DNA from: Odiellus spinosus
Lineage: Eukaryota; Arthropoda; Arachnida; Opiliones; Phalangiidae
Assembly: GCA_963920705.1 (NCBI GenBank)
Contig: OY987231.1
Coordinates: 9,487,816 to 9,551,815, forward strand
Reading direction: 5' to 3'
Length of the DNA: 64,000 nt
Shown here: positions 1-13,073 of the stretch, piece by piece
Numbering within the stretch: the first letter of the stretch is position 1
Layout of the letters: every line of letters starts with the position of its first letter
Translations under genes and position numbers: made by a program
Notes under the pieces: model-generated
The model's input: the letters and a program-made list of their open reading frames with translations, nothing else
The model's database searches: none
Told to the model about the DNA's origin: nothing

Positions 1-110
1 TAAAAATTCCGAAAACATTCTCGAATACGATTTTTTGGCATTGTGATTTCGGAAATAAATTCAAAAGCTGTCCCATTTTTAGCTCCAAGTTTCCCTTTAA
101 AGTATAAATT
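1..110. repeat. Right half of a foldback MITE (AAAGGGAAAC family)
   Basis: The stretch matches the right arm of the palindromic element seen whole at 7946-8465 and 63079-63371. It includes the CTCGAATACG block, the ATTTTTAGCTCCAAGTTTCC block and the terminal CCCTTTAA. The left half would lie before the window, in intron C-D of gene 0. It carries no coding sequence. Confidence 0.7.
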
Positions 111-229
111 GGTAATTTTTAGAGCAAAACTGTAAATTACCATTATCCTGATAATATAACCACAAGAACTTTATTTCAATGCCTAAAGAGAATGGGGCTT
201 CATATACTTTAATTCGGGGTATCATGTAG

Positions 230-3200
230 GAAGTTGACGTCATAGTTGCCGCTTTGGACGTCTCCGCGTATGGCTACTTAAAATACTATGTGAATAGCGC
301 TTGGATAACCAACGCTGAGACAATCATCGTCAGTAGAGTACCAGACAAATACGAAGCTAGCCTCGATAGCTTACAATGCCAAACAACGGTTAGTATATTA
401 CACAGACGCGTTATCATATGGACCAATTTCGCGTCTACAAGAAATCTTAGTTTGTGTCCATGGGTAACAGAACAGTGTTGTCTGATTATTGTTAGTCTCG
501 CTATATGAAGCAATCACGTTTAATCCATAATTTCAGGTAAAATACGTAATGTTCGGCACTGTATTTTTCCTGGCTTTTTCGCTGACTCTCATTTCGTTGG
601 TATATAAAAAATTCAAAATTGAAGTCGCGCAAAAATCGAGGTCATTTTGGCAATTATATTTTCACCAACTATGGAACATTACTTGTTCAGTTATGAGCCA
701 AGGTTTGTGAACCATTTCTCTTACAACACCACGAGTAGGGAAAAATAATAATTCACTTATGAAATCATTAAAGGGAGAATGAAACCTCATAACAATTAAT
801 TTTTATCGATTCCTTTTCGTTTAAATAGGCCTAATCCACATATGGCAAGTAAAAATATTTATAAAAGCAAATATTAAACTAGAAATTAAATTCAAACTTA
901 CTCGTAAATTTCTTCGCGTTGAAAGGCCAGCGACCAATCGAATGTTATATTGAAAGTCTCATGGATATCTCGCCTTAACAGCCGGCCTTTCCTCATTGGT
1001 CGATGACCATTAACGCGACGAAATGCAGGATCTCTATGAATCCAGCCAAGCCTATTTCCTGCGTATAAAAGTTTTAAATTGATTTCTAGTTTAATATAAA
1101 TTTATTGTAAACTGACGGATTTAAACGATAAGGACTCGATAAAAATCACTTGCTGTTAGGTTGCATTCGCCCTTTAAAGTGGAAATTCTGACTTTTAAAA
1201 CCGGGGCTTCATTATCCAACTGGAAACTATTATAATAGACGTTGTACTACTATATTTTTATTGCGAGCAATAAAAACTGATGTTATTACCTCGTTTTAAT
1301 TTGAACTATAACCTTTTTTCCGCGCCAAAGTTGGGTTATAGCCGAGCCCCGACACTCGGGAACTCAGGTGTATAAATGTTTTAGCTTAACCCCTATCAAA
1401 GCTGAACTCTGAGTTCATAAGAGTTCAAACACAATGCACTATCGAAGTTGAACTAAGTGAACTCAGGTCAGGTGTACAGCGAATTCTAGAGTGTCTGAAA
1501 CCTCGGTTATAGCTGTCCTCGCAAAAAAGCTTAACTTACTCGCTTCTTCGCGAAGGCAGCTGCCTAAACGATATCGGTTACTTATAAATAGAATTTTATC
1601 ACGTTGTGTTTAAATTGAAAACGAGTCTAGATATGAAATAAAATTATTTTGACGTTATCCTTTATTCACTTGTATGTTATAGGAGTATCCAGAATCCCGC
1701 GGTATTTGCCGGGCAGAATTGTCTGGGCTCATTGGTTAATATGTTTTCTAATCGCGAAGACATTTTTGACGTCATTTTTACAATCCAAATTATCCGTTAT
1801 CAAATACGACACGATCGACACCATCTCGGATCTTTTGGATAAAACCAAAACTCGACCACTTCCGGTAATGATGAAAAACGTTAATGAACACGCCGTTTTA
1901 ATCAAAAAGGTTCGAACGTATACTTTTACATCAAACAGTTTACAAAAACTATCAGATTTTGTTTTTAATTGATCTACCAGTACATTTAAAACGAGGGGTC
2001 AGACACTCTGGAATTCGCTGTACACCTGAGTTCGAACTCTTATGAGCTCTGAGTTCAGTTTTGATAGTGCAGAGAGTTCAAAAATTTTGTACACCTGAGT
2101 TCGCGAGTGTCTGCCCCCTCGGTTTAAAACGTAATATTCGGGAAAATATACGTTTTTTAGATTTTCAGTGTCCAAGGTTATAACCGGGATACACTTACAA
2201 TCAAACTTGGGTAATATTTTTATTTGAAATAAAAAAAAAAAAAAAAAATCAGTCGGTAAGGGATTCGATTCGGAGAACTTTGAAGAGCAGCATTTAGACC
2301 AATTTCGTGGCAGCGAAAATGGGATCTCCCAGTTTTGTGTTTAGTTATCGCTCAGAGGAAGACTCTAATTAAATGCCGTACCCCTTTTGGCTAAAAGCTG
2401 GAAGGTTTTCGATCGTTTAATAAACAACATGGTTAAACACAGGAGTTCATCACTTTTTTGTTATCTATTGTTAAACATCACGAGGGATAACAAGTAGTCT
2501 TTGCAAATTGATATTTTGTTCGCCACATGGAGAGTATAGACCTGGCGAAATTATATGAGGATCGATTTTTGTGGATCCACAAATATTCTCTGAATTTCCG
2601 TCCCACTATTTTTACATCTCTTCCGTTCCGCGGCTTCCAAATCACCATATTTTGTCACGTCAGGCTCCCCATTTATACTTTCTCCGTGATCGGAAGGGTT
2701 TTTTTTAATTACGTTACAGGCCTTATCCGATCCGTTATCCAAACAATTATTATCGAAAATGGAAGAAAACGAAAACTCTCTAGTTGCACCCGAGACAGCC
2801 TTAGGAGACGAACATTTTTTCAAGGATGTAAACGATGGAAAAAGAGCGCTGATTGTCAACCGATTAGTATATTTAGTGGGTTACGACATTTTTCAGCATG
2901 CTGAAAACTCCGCGTATCAATACGGTCACGCCTCGATGAGCTTCGGGATTCTTTCATCATTGTTCAACAGAAGTTTCCCCCGAAATCACCAAGAGAAAAT
3001 TAATATTTTGTAAGTACAAATATTTGATGGTCAAGATCAGGCCAACACATATTAAATGGAAGGTATGGTGGTTTCCATACATTAAACGTTGATCTTAAAA
3101 GGGGAGAACTTAATGGGGAAAGAGTTACATCTCAAACATTCGAGGTAGTATCTATAACTTCGTACGCTAATTAAAGAGCCGTATCCTATATAGCAGGCAT

Positions 3201-3819
3201 TTCTCCTCTTCCTGAAAGTTGAAATTGAGGATAGATTTATTACGGTTAGACTAAACCACCGTCAGTCCGAGACTCTAATCGGGGTTATGGAAAGTAATTG
3301 TTAACGGAAAGTCAATATAGCGCAGCGTATATCAGTACAAGGCGAGGCTTGAATTTTTAACGCCCAGGGAAACCACATCGTCGATAGTAGAGAGCATTAA
3401 GGGAGTGGCAACGCCCTGCTGCAAAGCTTTGTTTAGTCATTCGCTTCACAACGACGTAAAGGAGTGAAAAATAAGATACTGGGATTGATTTTTAAAACCG
3501 TAGACAACTACGGTAATGAAAGGAATAGCGCCTAAAAACCTTCTTGATGTGACCATAATTCTCCTTGAATAACGATTAAATTACTTATCGAGATATTATA
3601 TTTTACAGAGTGCTAAATTTCGTGGAAAGCAACTTTATTCAAGGTTTCACAATGAAAAATGAATATTTGATTGATAAAGCCACTTGGCATCCGGATAGCG
3701 AGGAAGGCTTCGATCCAATGTCCATAAAAGATGTATACATTTATTTTTCAATGGCGTTAATATTTCTTGCTATACATTTTTCAATTCTTGTGGCGGAAAT
3801 AATAAGACCATTTGTATAG
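230..3819 (+). CDS. Divergent ionotropic receptor, gene 0 (3' part, exons D-H)
   Basis: Exons are D 230-388, E 537-702, F 1683-1909, G 2720-3009 and H 3609-3819 (TAG stop). All have AG acceptors, GT donors and matching phases. Exons A-C lie before the window. D encodes the end of the first ligand-binding lobe (from EVDVIVAALDVSAYG to CQTT). E encodes TM1 (VMFGTVFFLAFSLTLISLVY) and the pore loop ending MSQG. F encodes TM3 (WAHWLICFLIAKTFLTSFLQ), G most of the second lobe, and H TM4 (YFSMALIFLAIHFSILVAEI). No frameshift or stop interrupts the exons. Intron E-F carries three small transposons. The donor of exon F (AAG/GTTCGA) is weak but is used here because it keeps the second lobe intact and is present in every copy. 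The family reasoning is given under gene 1. Confidence 0.8.
768..1177. mobile_element. Palindromic MITE (TTAAAGGGAGAATG family)
   Basis: An imperfect inverted repeat of about 410 bp begins TTAAAGGGAGAATGAAACC and ends in the complement GGTTGCATTCGCCCTTTAA. The arms share the TAGGCCTAATCCA and ATCGATTCC blocks and meet near GACCAATCG/ATTGGTCGATG. Related copies are at 21119-21562 and, much shorter, at 34980-35105. There is no coding capacity. The superfamily is not identified. Confidence 0.7.
1343..1505. mobile_element. Short MITE with 8-bp target duplication, copy a
   Basis: The element starts CGAGCCCCGACACTC and ends GAGTGTCTGAAACCTCG. It is flanked on both sides by GTTATAGC (1335-1342 and 1506-1513). 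The paralogous site in gene 1 near 9890 is uninterrupted. An 8-bp duplication is typical of hAT transposons, but the termini are not diagnostic. It lies in intron E-F of gene 0. Confidence 0.6.
1993..2122. mobile_element. Short MITE with 8-bp target duplication, copy b
   Basis: The termini are related to the element at 1343-1505 (GAGGGGTCAGACACTC and its complement). The interior has repeated GAACTCAGGTGTAC-type inverted blocks. TTTAAAAC occurs immediately on both sides (1985-1992 and 2123-2130). It lies just after exon F of gene 0. Confidence 0.6.
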
Positions 3820-4079
3820 TACGTCGAGCCTGAATCTCACAGCCTTCAAGTGTTTATCTTCCCTTTAAGTAAGAAAACTATCACGAACTTCTACGCTTAC
3901 ACAGTAACGTGGTATTTTTACGAGGCATTAATTAGTCACGTGCCTGTATTTGCCATATTAATGGTCTGATAATTTGACCATGAATACCTTTTATGGCGTA
4001 AAATAGATACCACCTTTAATAGCCAACGTTCTCCCTAACTTTTCACCTTCGCCTGACTGCTATCAAGCACAACGTGGTC

Positions 4080-4112
<33 letters not shown>

Positions 4113-5977
4113 AGAAATAAACGTGAAATAATAAAACTCATCGGATTAGTCAGATCAAAATGATGGCGAATCCTTCACTACTTTTAAGTCATAAATTCCG
4201 TTCACTAAACTGATTTTAAACTCATATTGAACCTAATTTATTTTTAACTATTTACGACTATGCCGATCATTGTTTCTCTGTAATCGGGGAGGTGGTATCC
4301 CTCGAAAGCGAGCGATTATAATAATGAGGAGGGAAATTAGGTAATTAGGATAAAGAGCTAAAAAAATTGTTTTTGGGGATAAAACAGGTCATGTATATGT
4401 TTTTTTCTCGGGTTTGATTGTTTTGAGATAATAAAATAACTTCAATTACAGTTAATTACTTTGTTATATCATAGAGTTTTCGCGTAATCTATCTATCTAT
4501 TACGGTGAAATAAATAAAACTTAGATTAGACACTCGAGAGTTTCATTCATTATCTGCCCTTCTTTCTTTTCTCATTCCAATCAGTGACGTACACCCTTGC
4601 TAAATAAGAAATTGCAGTAAGGGCGCGTTATACGCATTTTCATTCAAAAATAACGATTATTCTTAAATTTACAATTCATCACTGGCCTTCCAATTTGTCC
4701 TACACTAAACTATCTCCACTCCACGTCCACTACCCATGACCTCGTACGCGTCTATACAGAAAACAAAATGTTTAACCGTAAAAGTTGAATATTTATTTCT
4801 CTACACTAAAAGGGAGGAGCCTACGTACTAAGACACAGAGTCACACAGTTCTTATGGCCCCAGCATCTTGGCTTTGGTGCATATGTATCTAGATTTTGTT
4901 CAGTCGAATACTTGGTTTTCTTATTAAAATTCAGCGTGCTAACTAGATTTTTTGATACAAGTTGACCGTGGCATTACGCTCGCTGCTTACGTTGAATATC
5001 TTCGGCCGAGATTTTAATTGAGAACTTAACTTTTCCCGCGAAAACGAGTCGTCACGTTGCGTACAAGTACCGCCCAGCCCCACGCAGATCATCTTGTTTT
5101 TTTTTAATCCGTCTGACCTCAACGTAGACAAGTAAGACTCAATTATTATGTCTATTGCAAAATAAACACGGGTACTTGAATATTGTACAACATATACGCG
5201 GGAATGAAACGCAAACAGACCCTAAATTTCTGATTAAACAGAAAATGTAATTAAATGTGGCGAAATCTTGATACTAAGATACGTTAATAGGTAGAGCATG
5301 ATTGTCAGAGCCTTTAAGTGTACAAAACACACGCGAGGGACAATCAACTTAAGAGGGTGAAACGCGGCTAAACCCAAAAAAAAACAAAAAAACTCGATTT
5401 TCTGCTCATAGAGCGCGCAATGTAATCGAGATTGGTTCGAACGGAAATTCGCGCGTTTTGCTCGAAAGATAGAACTACAATTCAAAAAACGGTATTTAGT
5501 GTATGAAGGCCTTGCTGGCAATAAAAATATCGAGGACAAAAAAAATTATTAGTCATTACCACGGAAGAAGAGTTAATTTTACACGCACAAAAAAAAAGGG
5601 TTGATTTTGGAGCAGCAAATTTTTCTCCTCCGTCGAGGTAATAACTTTACGCTGATATCTAAAGTCGATGATAGCGTCGCTAAACAAACAATATACAGAA
5701 ATTAAGAAGGCTCGGTAAAGGCAGCACGCGGGTCAAACTGGCTACGCGAAAAAAATTCATTGGCTACTTTGGAAGTAAATTTTTAAGGAGGATGGATATT
5801 TGAATGTCAATGGACTAGTTTTGATGGTTTCAAGGCTGCGAAATATGACTTTATTTTAGTAGCTTTAAGACTCGTAATAAATGGCGAAAGGAGTTAACGC
5901 CAATTGTTTAAGTTTAAATCTCTCTTTAAGATTTTTCTTTTACAGTGTATTAACTTGAACTTAAAAGCGAAATTAGG
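3820..5977. other. Intergenic spacer between IR genes 0 and 1
   Basis: No coding exon is recognised. The spacer holds conserved array sequence, including two AATAAA hexamers at 4116-4121 and 4130-4135. These recur at the same distance after genes 1 and 3 (partly after gene 2) and may be polyadenylation signals. A 28-base A tract lies at 4081-4108. Compared with the other spacers it lacks the segments that carry TATAAATA elsewhere (13066 and 13874). Confidence 0.6.
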
Positions 5978-8394
5978 ATGGTTTGGACATTGGAAACTAA
6001 TTGCTACAATGTATTAGGAAACTACAAAGGAAACCACTTGGTCCTAGGAGTTGTCGAGGTAAAAATAAGAAAACAAAGCGAGTTTTTTTTTTCATATTAT
6101 TCAAGCGAAAAAGAGAACTAGTTTAAATTTAGTATAGGAATAGGGTCAAATAATTTCATCTTTTAGAACTTTACACTCTGACACAAAGGTTTTTCTTAGC
6201 GTTCAGACTAAATGAGAAGTTTAAAGTGACTCACTAAGACACGCTTTAATTTTGGAGCAGAACTGGGAACCCAGGGGAAAGGCTCAAAACTGAAGTAGGA
6301 ACCTGGGGGCCAGGGACTCGTTCCCCAAATTCTCTTGTATACCATACTCGCGTACTTTGTAGCCAAAATTAGTCACGAACCTATATCAAGTACATGAATA
6401 TTTTGGATTCCATATAATTCTTAGGTATACATAATAAAATTTTTGATATGAAAGTATTGTTCTGTTATATAAGATAGAATTATTTTGACCATTTTCAGAC
6501 AGCTAGGGGGAGAATACTCCGTTTCAGAGTGTACGTTTAATCGGATTTAATTCGGCTAATAGAATATAATTTAAAAACTTGAAGCTGTCACCAATTTTTT
6601 CGATTCCTATGGATTATATTTGTAGTTTTATTATACTATTTAAACGTTATATTCAAAATTATATACGATAATTTTTGTACGAAAGGTAGGGCTTTCTGGA
6701 TTATGTACTTTTACAATTAACAATGCGACCATATTCCATATTGATGATGTAGTATTGAAAAAATTTAAAATTTCGAGAATGACCATTATAAAGTATGTTT
6801 TTTACTGTTGCTGTAATTGTTTCTATGGCACGCCAAAACAGGATAATCATCTATATGTACATATCTATATCTATTTTTAACGATCTTTCCAAAAATGCAA
6901 CTCAATTTCCATTTGGAGTTCATGAAAAATTCGCGACAGCCTCACTTTTATATAAAAAGTAAAGTACGATAATAATTTTTTATCAAATTTGAGAATGTAT
7001 TGCGTGTACGGTTAGGGATGGGAGTGGCCTACCACTCGCTCCTTTGTCGGGTTATTATAGTTAAGTGTAGGTAACGTAAAGCACCCATGGAAACATAAGT
7101 GAATCTTCCTTTCGATCTCTAACGTTAAGGAGCTTTTTGGGCTTGAATCTATGAACTCGATGACTAAACTTTTACTGAATAAAGCTACGAGACTACTTAA
7201 TAAAACTTGGTGAGTTATCTCAACTTCAGAATTTAAGGTAACGGGTATTTGTAACGTGTCAAAGTGGCTGAGAATATTTAAGCAAAAAACAATTAATATA
7301 ATTAGGTTTAAGATATACACAATCTCGTTTAACGTCGACGTACGAAATATGTTATTAGCCTTCGATTCCACTATAGTCTCCACAGAGAGACATGTCCTCA
7401 GTGGCGCCTGAGCTTTTTACAGTGAAAGACGAGCATTAATTAGCGCGAAAGATATACATTTCATATATTATTTTAGCTATTTCTGATGAAATAATTAACA
7501 TTTACACTCGGAAAAGTTCTATCTAGTTGATTTTAATTTAGGACTAATTAAGTTTTAAAGTAAAGAACGTTGGATACGCCCACGCTTTTGTCACGAGCGT
7601 TCCTATAGTTACACTCTGACGGAGTGGGCGCCTCGAGCGCACGAGAATTTGTATTTGGTGTCAAATTCGGTTTAATGGTCCATTTAATCGCTTTGAAATT
7701 TAAATAGTTTTGAGATTTGCTTTTACTGATTTTTGAGGTGAAAATATTGATATTTGGTACTAACATATGAGATTCGTTTAAAGTGACCTAGTCCAACTAA
7801 ACAGGTTTCCTGGCACAATCTTGGGTATAGCTTTATAAGGCACTCGTGATCATTTTTAGTCTGCTGAGAGCTAGCTAGGTAATTACACAGAGGTACAGAA
7901 AAGAGGGAAATATAAAGCCATGCTAAATAATAAATTATACTTATGTTTAAAGGGAAACTTGGAGCTAAAAATGGAATAGATTTTGAATTTATTTTCGGAA
8001 TCGTCATGCCAAAAAACGTATTCGAGAATTTTCAAACAATTTTTAGACACTTTTTTGTGTTTAAATTAATTTCTAAGGTTTGATTAAATATGAAGAATAT
8101 AAATTTGGGCCAAACATATTTTTTCAGCCTTCAACAGCGCTTGTAATGTCCTAACATGAAAATAATAGGCCGGCGTTTGACCACCAAGGTCTTAGGCATC
8201 GAACGCCGGCCTATTTTTTTAATTTTAGGATTTTACAAGAGCTCTTAAAGGCCGAAAAAATATGGTTGTCCCGAATTTATAATATTTACTTTTATTCAAA
8301 CCAAACCAAACTTTAGAAATTAATTTAAATACCAAAAACGTGTCTAAAATATCTTTGAAAATTCTCGAATACGTTTTTTGGCATGGTGATTATG

Positions 8395-8428
<34 letters not shown>

Positions 8429-11400
8429 AAACCTGTTTTATTTTTAGCTCCAAGATTCCCTTTAAGAGTCACTACCCTTAAAAAATAGTATAGTTTTCTA
8501 TTTATATATTTTTTAAGATTTACTACACCACTTAGTTTGCTGAGCTTTTAATATAGTTTTTTTTTTTAAGTTTCGAGTTGATAGATGTCAAAAAATACTT
8601 ATTTCAAGAAAGAATTGATGAAAATCTCTTTATTCCAGTAAGTTAACCCCGTAACTTACGTTGCACTGTTTAGCCAATTAGGTCACGATTTTATGATTTG
8701 GAAAACGGTTGGATCGCGATTTCGGATTTTTTCAAGATGCCCTTAACGACAAGAACACGAATAACTATTTAAAAGTAGACTTTGACCTCTTTTCCGAAGA
8801 GTTTTAAATTATAAATTACAATTTTGGTAATTTTGCAAAAGTAAAACCCTAAATTACCACGTAAAATAGTATGATAAATTACCGATTTAGAGCTCTATTT
8901 CTGAAACAGTTTCGAAAAATCGATTCAAAGCGATTTCGAGAAAATATGGTTTCCCGTTCACGCAACTACAGCGAAACGATGTGAAACGGTTTGAATCGAT
9001 TCCAAGTGCGAATGGGGCTTCATATACTTTAAAGGGAAACTCGGAGCTGAAAATGGAAGAGCTTTTGAATTTATTCGAGAATTTTTCAGAATAATTGGAG
9101 TCGTTTTAGGTGTTCAAATTAATTTATAAAGCTTGGTTAAGTTTCATACGGAGTTGGTAATTAAATTCGGGGTATCATGTAGAAAGTGGATTCCCTAATT
9201 GCGGCTTTGGACGTCTCCGCATATGGCTACCTAAAATACTACGTTAATAGCGCTTGGCTAACCAACGCTGACACAATCATAGTCAACAGAGTACCAGACA
9301 AATACGAAGATAGCCTCGATAGCTTACAATGCCAATCAACGGTTAGTTATATTACAGAGACGCGTTATCGTATGGACCAATTTCGCGTCTACAAGAAATC
9401 TAACGGGTTTGTGTCCATGGGTAACACTGGCCTGTGATTATTCCCAGTCTTGCTAGTTGAACCAATAACGTTTAATCTATAATTTCAGGTAAAATACCTA
9501 ATGTTCGGCACCGTGATTTTCCTGGCTTTTTTGCTAACTCTCGTTTCGTTGGTATATAAAAATTCCAAAATTGAAGTCGCGCAAAAATCGGGGTCGTTTT
9601 GGGAATTATATTTTCACCAACTATGGAACATTACATGCTCAGTTATGAGCCAAGGTTTGTGAACAATTTCTCTTATAACAACACGAGTAAGAAAAAATAA
9701 TATTTGGAATTGGCCGATCCAGCGGGAACGAGGGATCACTAAGTTTTGAATTCCGGGCTTCATTTTCCAACTGGAAATGGCGGTGTACTACTTTATATTT
9801 TTTAAAGTGGCCAATAAAGATTGTTGTTCATAACTCATTTAATTTGTACTATAATTATAAATAAAACATATTTTCCCCGCCAAAAATTGGGGCACAGAGC
9901 TACCCTCGCAAAAGAGCGGAGATGGCTTAACTTTTCCCTTAACTAATTATGTATTGTAAATTTCTAGCATGCCCCTCCCTTGTTTAACACCACAAGTCCT
10001 ATGATTTTTTTTTTTTTTTTTTTTTTTTTGGAAAGGGTCTCAAAATTTGACGCTATTCTATATTCGCTTCTATAGGTGTATCCAGAATCCCGCGGTATTT
10101 GCCGTGCAGGATTGTATGGGTTCATTGGTTGATATGTTTTCTAATCGCGAAAACATTTTTGACGTCATTTTTACAATCAAAATTATCCGTTATCAAATAC
10201 GACACGATCGACACCATCTCGGATCTTTTGGATGAAACCAAAACTCGACCACTTCCGACAATGATTAAAAACCTCAATGAACACGGAATTCTAATCAAAA
10301 AGGTTCGAACACATTCGTTTTAAATTAGGTGTACTTTTACAACGAGCAGTTTGCAAAAACTGTAATATTTTGTTTTTAAATGATCTACCAGTATGGTTAA
10401 ATTTACCGTGTCCAAGGTAATATCCAGTACCGATATTCACTTGGCATTGGGGACAAATTTGGCTAAATAACGGCAATATTAATATTAAGGAAGGATTTTT
10501 GTGGATCAAATAATATTCCTCTTAATTTCCGTCCCCCATGTCACGTCTGCATGGTTCTACATTTATATTTTCTCCCTGATCAGAGTTCATTTTTACGTTT
10601 TAATATTACGTTACAGGCCTTATCCGATCAGTTATACAAGAAATTACTATCGAAAATGGAAGAAAACGAAAACTCCCTATTTGTAGACGAAGCAATCATA
10701 ACAGACGATATTTTTTTCAAGGATCTAAACAATGGCAAGAAAGCGTTGGTTATCAACCGATTACTGTATACAGTGGCTTACGACATTTTTCCGCATGTTG
10801 AAAACTCCGCGTATCAATACGGTCACGCCGCGATGAACTCCGGGATTCTTACGTCATTGTTCAATAGAAGTTTCCCCCGAAATTACCAAGAGAAAATGAA
10901 TATTTTGTAAGTACAAATACCTGACGATCAAGATCAGGCCAACACACATTAAGCATTGATCTTATCTTGGCCACGTTGTATAACTTAGACCACCAATATT
11001 GGCCATTGCGAATAACGCAATAATTAATTATTAATAATTATTAATTCCAATAACCGAGAACTTAATGGGGAAAGAGTCACATCTCAATCATCCGAGATAC
11101 TATAACTTTGCACGCTAATTAAAGAGCTGTATATTAGCAGGAATTTCTCCTGTTCCTGGAAGTTGCCATTGAGGATATATTTATTACGAATAAGTTTAAA
11201 CAACCGTCAGTCCGAGACTCTCATCGGGTTTTGACACGGAAAATGTGTGTAGAAAGTAATAGTTAACGAGAAGTCAATTTAGCGCAGCAAGGTGTTTGAA
11301 TTTTTTAACATCGTCGATAGTAGAGAGCATTAAGGGAGTGGCCACGCCCTGCTCTAAAAAGTCTATACGTTTGTTTTGTCATTGGCGTCACGACGCAATA

Positions 11401-11833
11401 ACTGAGGGAAAAAACTGGTGTAATGGAAGGAAGCAGCGGCTAAAAACCTTCTTGATATAGTAATTCTCCCTGAATAACGATTGACTTAATCATCAAGTAA
11501 ATTGGGGGAACAAATAAGATACAGCGGGTTGATTTTGAAAGCCGTAGACAATGTCAAGGATAAGAATGGTACTAATTCTCCCTGAATAATGATTAAATTA
11601 ATTATCGCTTTATCTTCTACAGATTGCTAAATTTCGTGGAAGGCAACGGTTTTCAAGGTTTCATAAAGAAAAATGAATATTTGATTGATAAAAGCACTTG
11701 GCATCCGGATATCGACGAGGGCTTCGACCCAATGTCCATAAAAGATATATACATTTATTTTTTAATGGCTTTAATCTCTCTTATTATACATTTTGTCATT
11801 CTTGTGGCGGAAATAATAATACCATTTGTATAG
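5978..11833 (+). CDS. Divergent ionotropic receptor, gene 1 (complete, 426 aa)
   Basis: Exons are A 5978-6058, B 7130-7209, C 8571-8637, D 9183-9341, E 9489-9654, F 10076-10302, G 10617-10906 and H 11623-11833, giving 1281 nt with every phase matching. The protein has the IR/iGluR plan. Lobe S1 spans about residues 15-130 (GNHLVLGVVE, then LNKTCFELIDVKKYLF, then KVDSLIAALDVSAYG), TM1 132-153, pore loop 165-185, TM3 197-217, lobe S2 to about 397, and TM4 400-422. This is established family logic: a ligand-gated cation channel subunit for chemosensation in the plasma membrane. No amino-terminal domain is seen. The arginine that contacts glutamate in S1 of true iGluRs is not present (AYG at that place), so the ligand is unlikely to be glutamate. 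The start chosen is the first ATG of exon A. An upstream frame is closed here by TAA and a 21-bp deletion. No signal peptide is visible, so an undetected 5' exon is possible. Confidence 0.82.
7946..8465. mobile_element. Palindromic foldback MITE (AAAGGGAAAC family)
   Basis: The left arm starts TTTAAAGGGAAACTTGGAGC and the right arm ends with its complement, GCTCCAAGATTCCCTTTAA. Matching inner blocks are CGTATTCGAGAATTTT and its complement, and TTAATTTCTAA against TTAGAAATTAA. The arms meet at a strong hairpin (8164-8215). An A tract interrupts the right arm. It lies in intron B-C of gene 1. Other copies are at 1-110, 33453-33725 and 63079-63371, with half copies near 9028 and 24101. Confidence 0.75.
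8164..8215. repeat. Hairpin at the centre of the foldback MITE
   Basis: AATAGGCCGGCGTT and AACGCCGGCCTATT pair perfectly across a short loop containing CCACCAAGGTC. The GC-rich stem contrasts with the AT-rich arms around it. A run of T follows, but in a eukaryotic intron this is read as transposon structure and not as a terminator. Confidence 0.7.
9028..9150. repeat. Half copy of the AAAGGGAAAC foldback MITE
   Basis: The left arm only (TTTAAAGGGAAACTCGGAGC through TTAATTTATAAAGC) lies just before exon D of gene 1. The same half lies before exon D of gene 2 (from about 24101). Gene 3 has no such half at this place. It looks like a solo arm inherited by two of the units. Confidence 0.55.
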
Positions 11834-13065
11834 TACGTCTAGCCTGAATCTTAATTAAATGCTGGAAGTGTTTATCTTAACTTTAAGTAATCAAACGATC
11901 ACGAACTTGTACGCTTATACAGTAAAGTGGAACTTTTACAAGGTATTGGTCACGTAGCAGTATTTTCCCTCTTAATCAAGTCTGATAATTTGACCATGTA
12001 CCTATACCTTTTATGGCGTAAAATAGATACCACCCTTTATAGACAACGTTCTCCATACCCGCGGCTTTATCTCTAACCTTCACCTGCGCCTGGCTTCTAT
12101 CAAGCACGACGTGGTCAAAAACGGCAAGAAATAAACGTGAAATAATAAAACTCGTCGGATTAGTTAAATCGAAATGATGGCGAATCCTTCACTACTTTTA
12201 AGTCATAAATTTTAACAATTAACGATTGTGGCGATCATCGTTTCTCCGTAATGTAATCGGGGAACGCGAGCATGGGGTAATGGGGAAGGAAATTAGCTAA
12301 TTACGGATGTAAACAGCTAGAAGATTAGTTTTTGCGGATAAAACCATGTATACATGTATACATGTATATATATATTTTGGCTTCGATTGTTTAAAATAAT
12401 AAAATAATTTCAATTACAGTTAATTAATTACGTTGTTATATCATAGTATAATGTATCGGGCATTACGGTGAAAAAAATAAAACTTGTAAACTATAGACAC
12501 TCGAGAGTTTCATTCGTTATCTGCTCTCTTTCTTTTCTCATTCCAATCAGAGACGTACACCCTTGCTAATTACGAAATTGCAGTAAGAGACTAAGCACGC
12601 GCTATACTCATTAAGGATACAATCCATGATTTTGATCATCAATGATCGAGCGATCCACTTCGATCTGAGGCCCTTCGATTTGCCCTACACTAAACTATCT
12701 CCTCCGCCCGTCTACTACCCACGATCGACCAGTGATCTCGTACGCTTCCTACAGAAAACACAATGTTTAGCCGCGAATTTACAGTAAAAGGGAGGAGCCT
12801 ACGTTCGCGAGTAACGGGACATTTCCTTCTCTCGTAGATAAAGAGTCACAGAGTTCTGCGCACAACGTTTTGTTACATATGTATCTAGATTTTGTTCAGT
12901 TTAATACTAGATTTTTTGATATTTTGGTCGTTGTTTTAAGTACTAATGTGCACCCCACATGGACCATTTTTTATTATATATATATATTTTTTTCAAACCT
13001 TCTGACCTGACCTTAACGTAGACACGTAGATCTGGAGAGTTATTTCTATTGCAAAATAAACGCAG

Positions 13066-13073
13066 TATAAATA
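13066..13073 (+). promoter_or_regulatory. Candidate TATA box, upstream site, gene 2
   Basis: TATAAATA is followed by a conserved block (TCTACC, then GGTGCTTGAATG) that is kept upstream of genes 3 and 4 (29432 and 53596). Conservation in the spacer is the main support. It lies 1.5 kb before exon A, so a 5' non-coding exon would be needed. Confidence 0.3.

Noticed and set aside
2527..2904. Open frame overlapping exon G of gene 0 in another frame
   Set aside because: It reads intron sequence and the wrong frame of exon G. The conserved frame is the one that continues NPLYKKL-type sequence in all copies.
4081..4108. Long A tract as the tail of a retrocopy
   Set aside because: No open frame or retroelement lies upstream. 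Unit 1 has the same flanks without the tract (12119-12122), so it is simple slippage.
10303..10323. Premature stop after exon F in gene 1 as a sign of a pseudogene
   Set aside because: The stop lies beyond the shared AAG/GTTCGA donor, in the intron. The other copies also stop shortly after this point.
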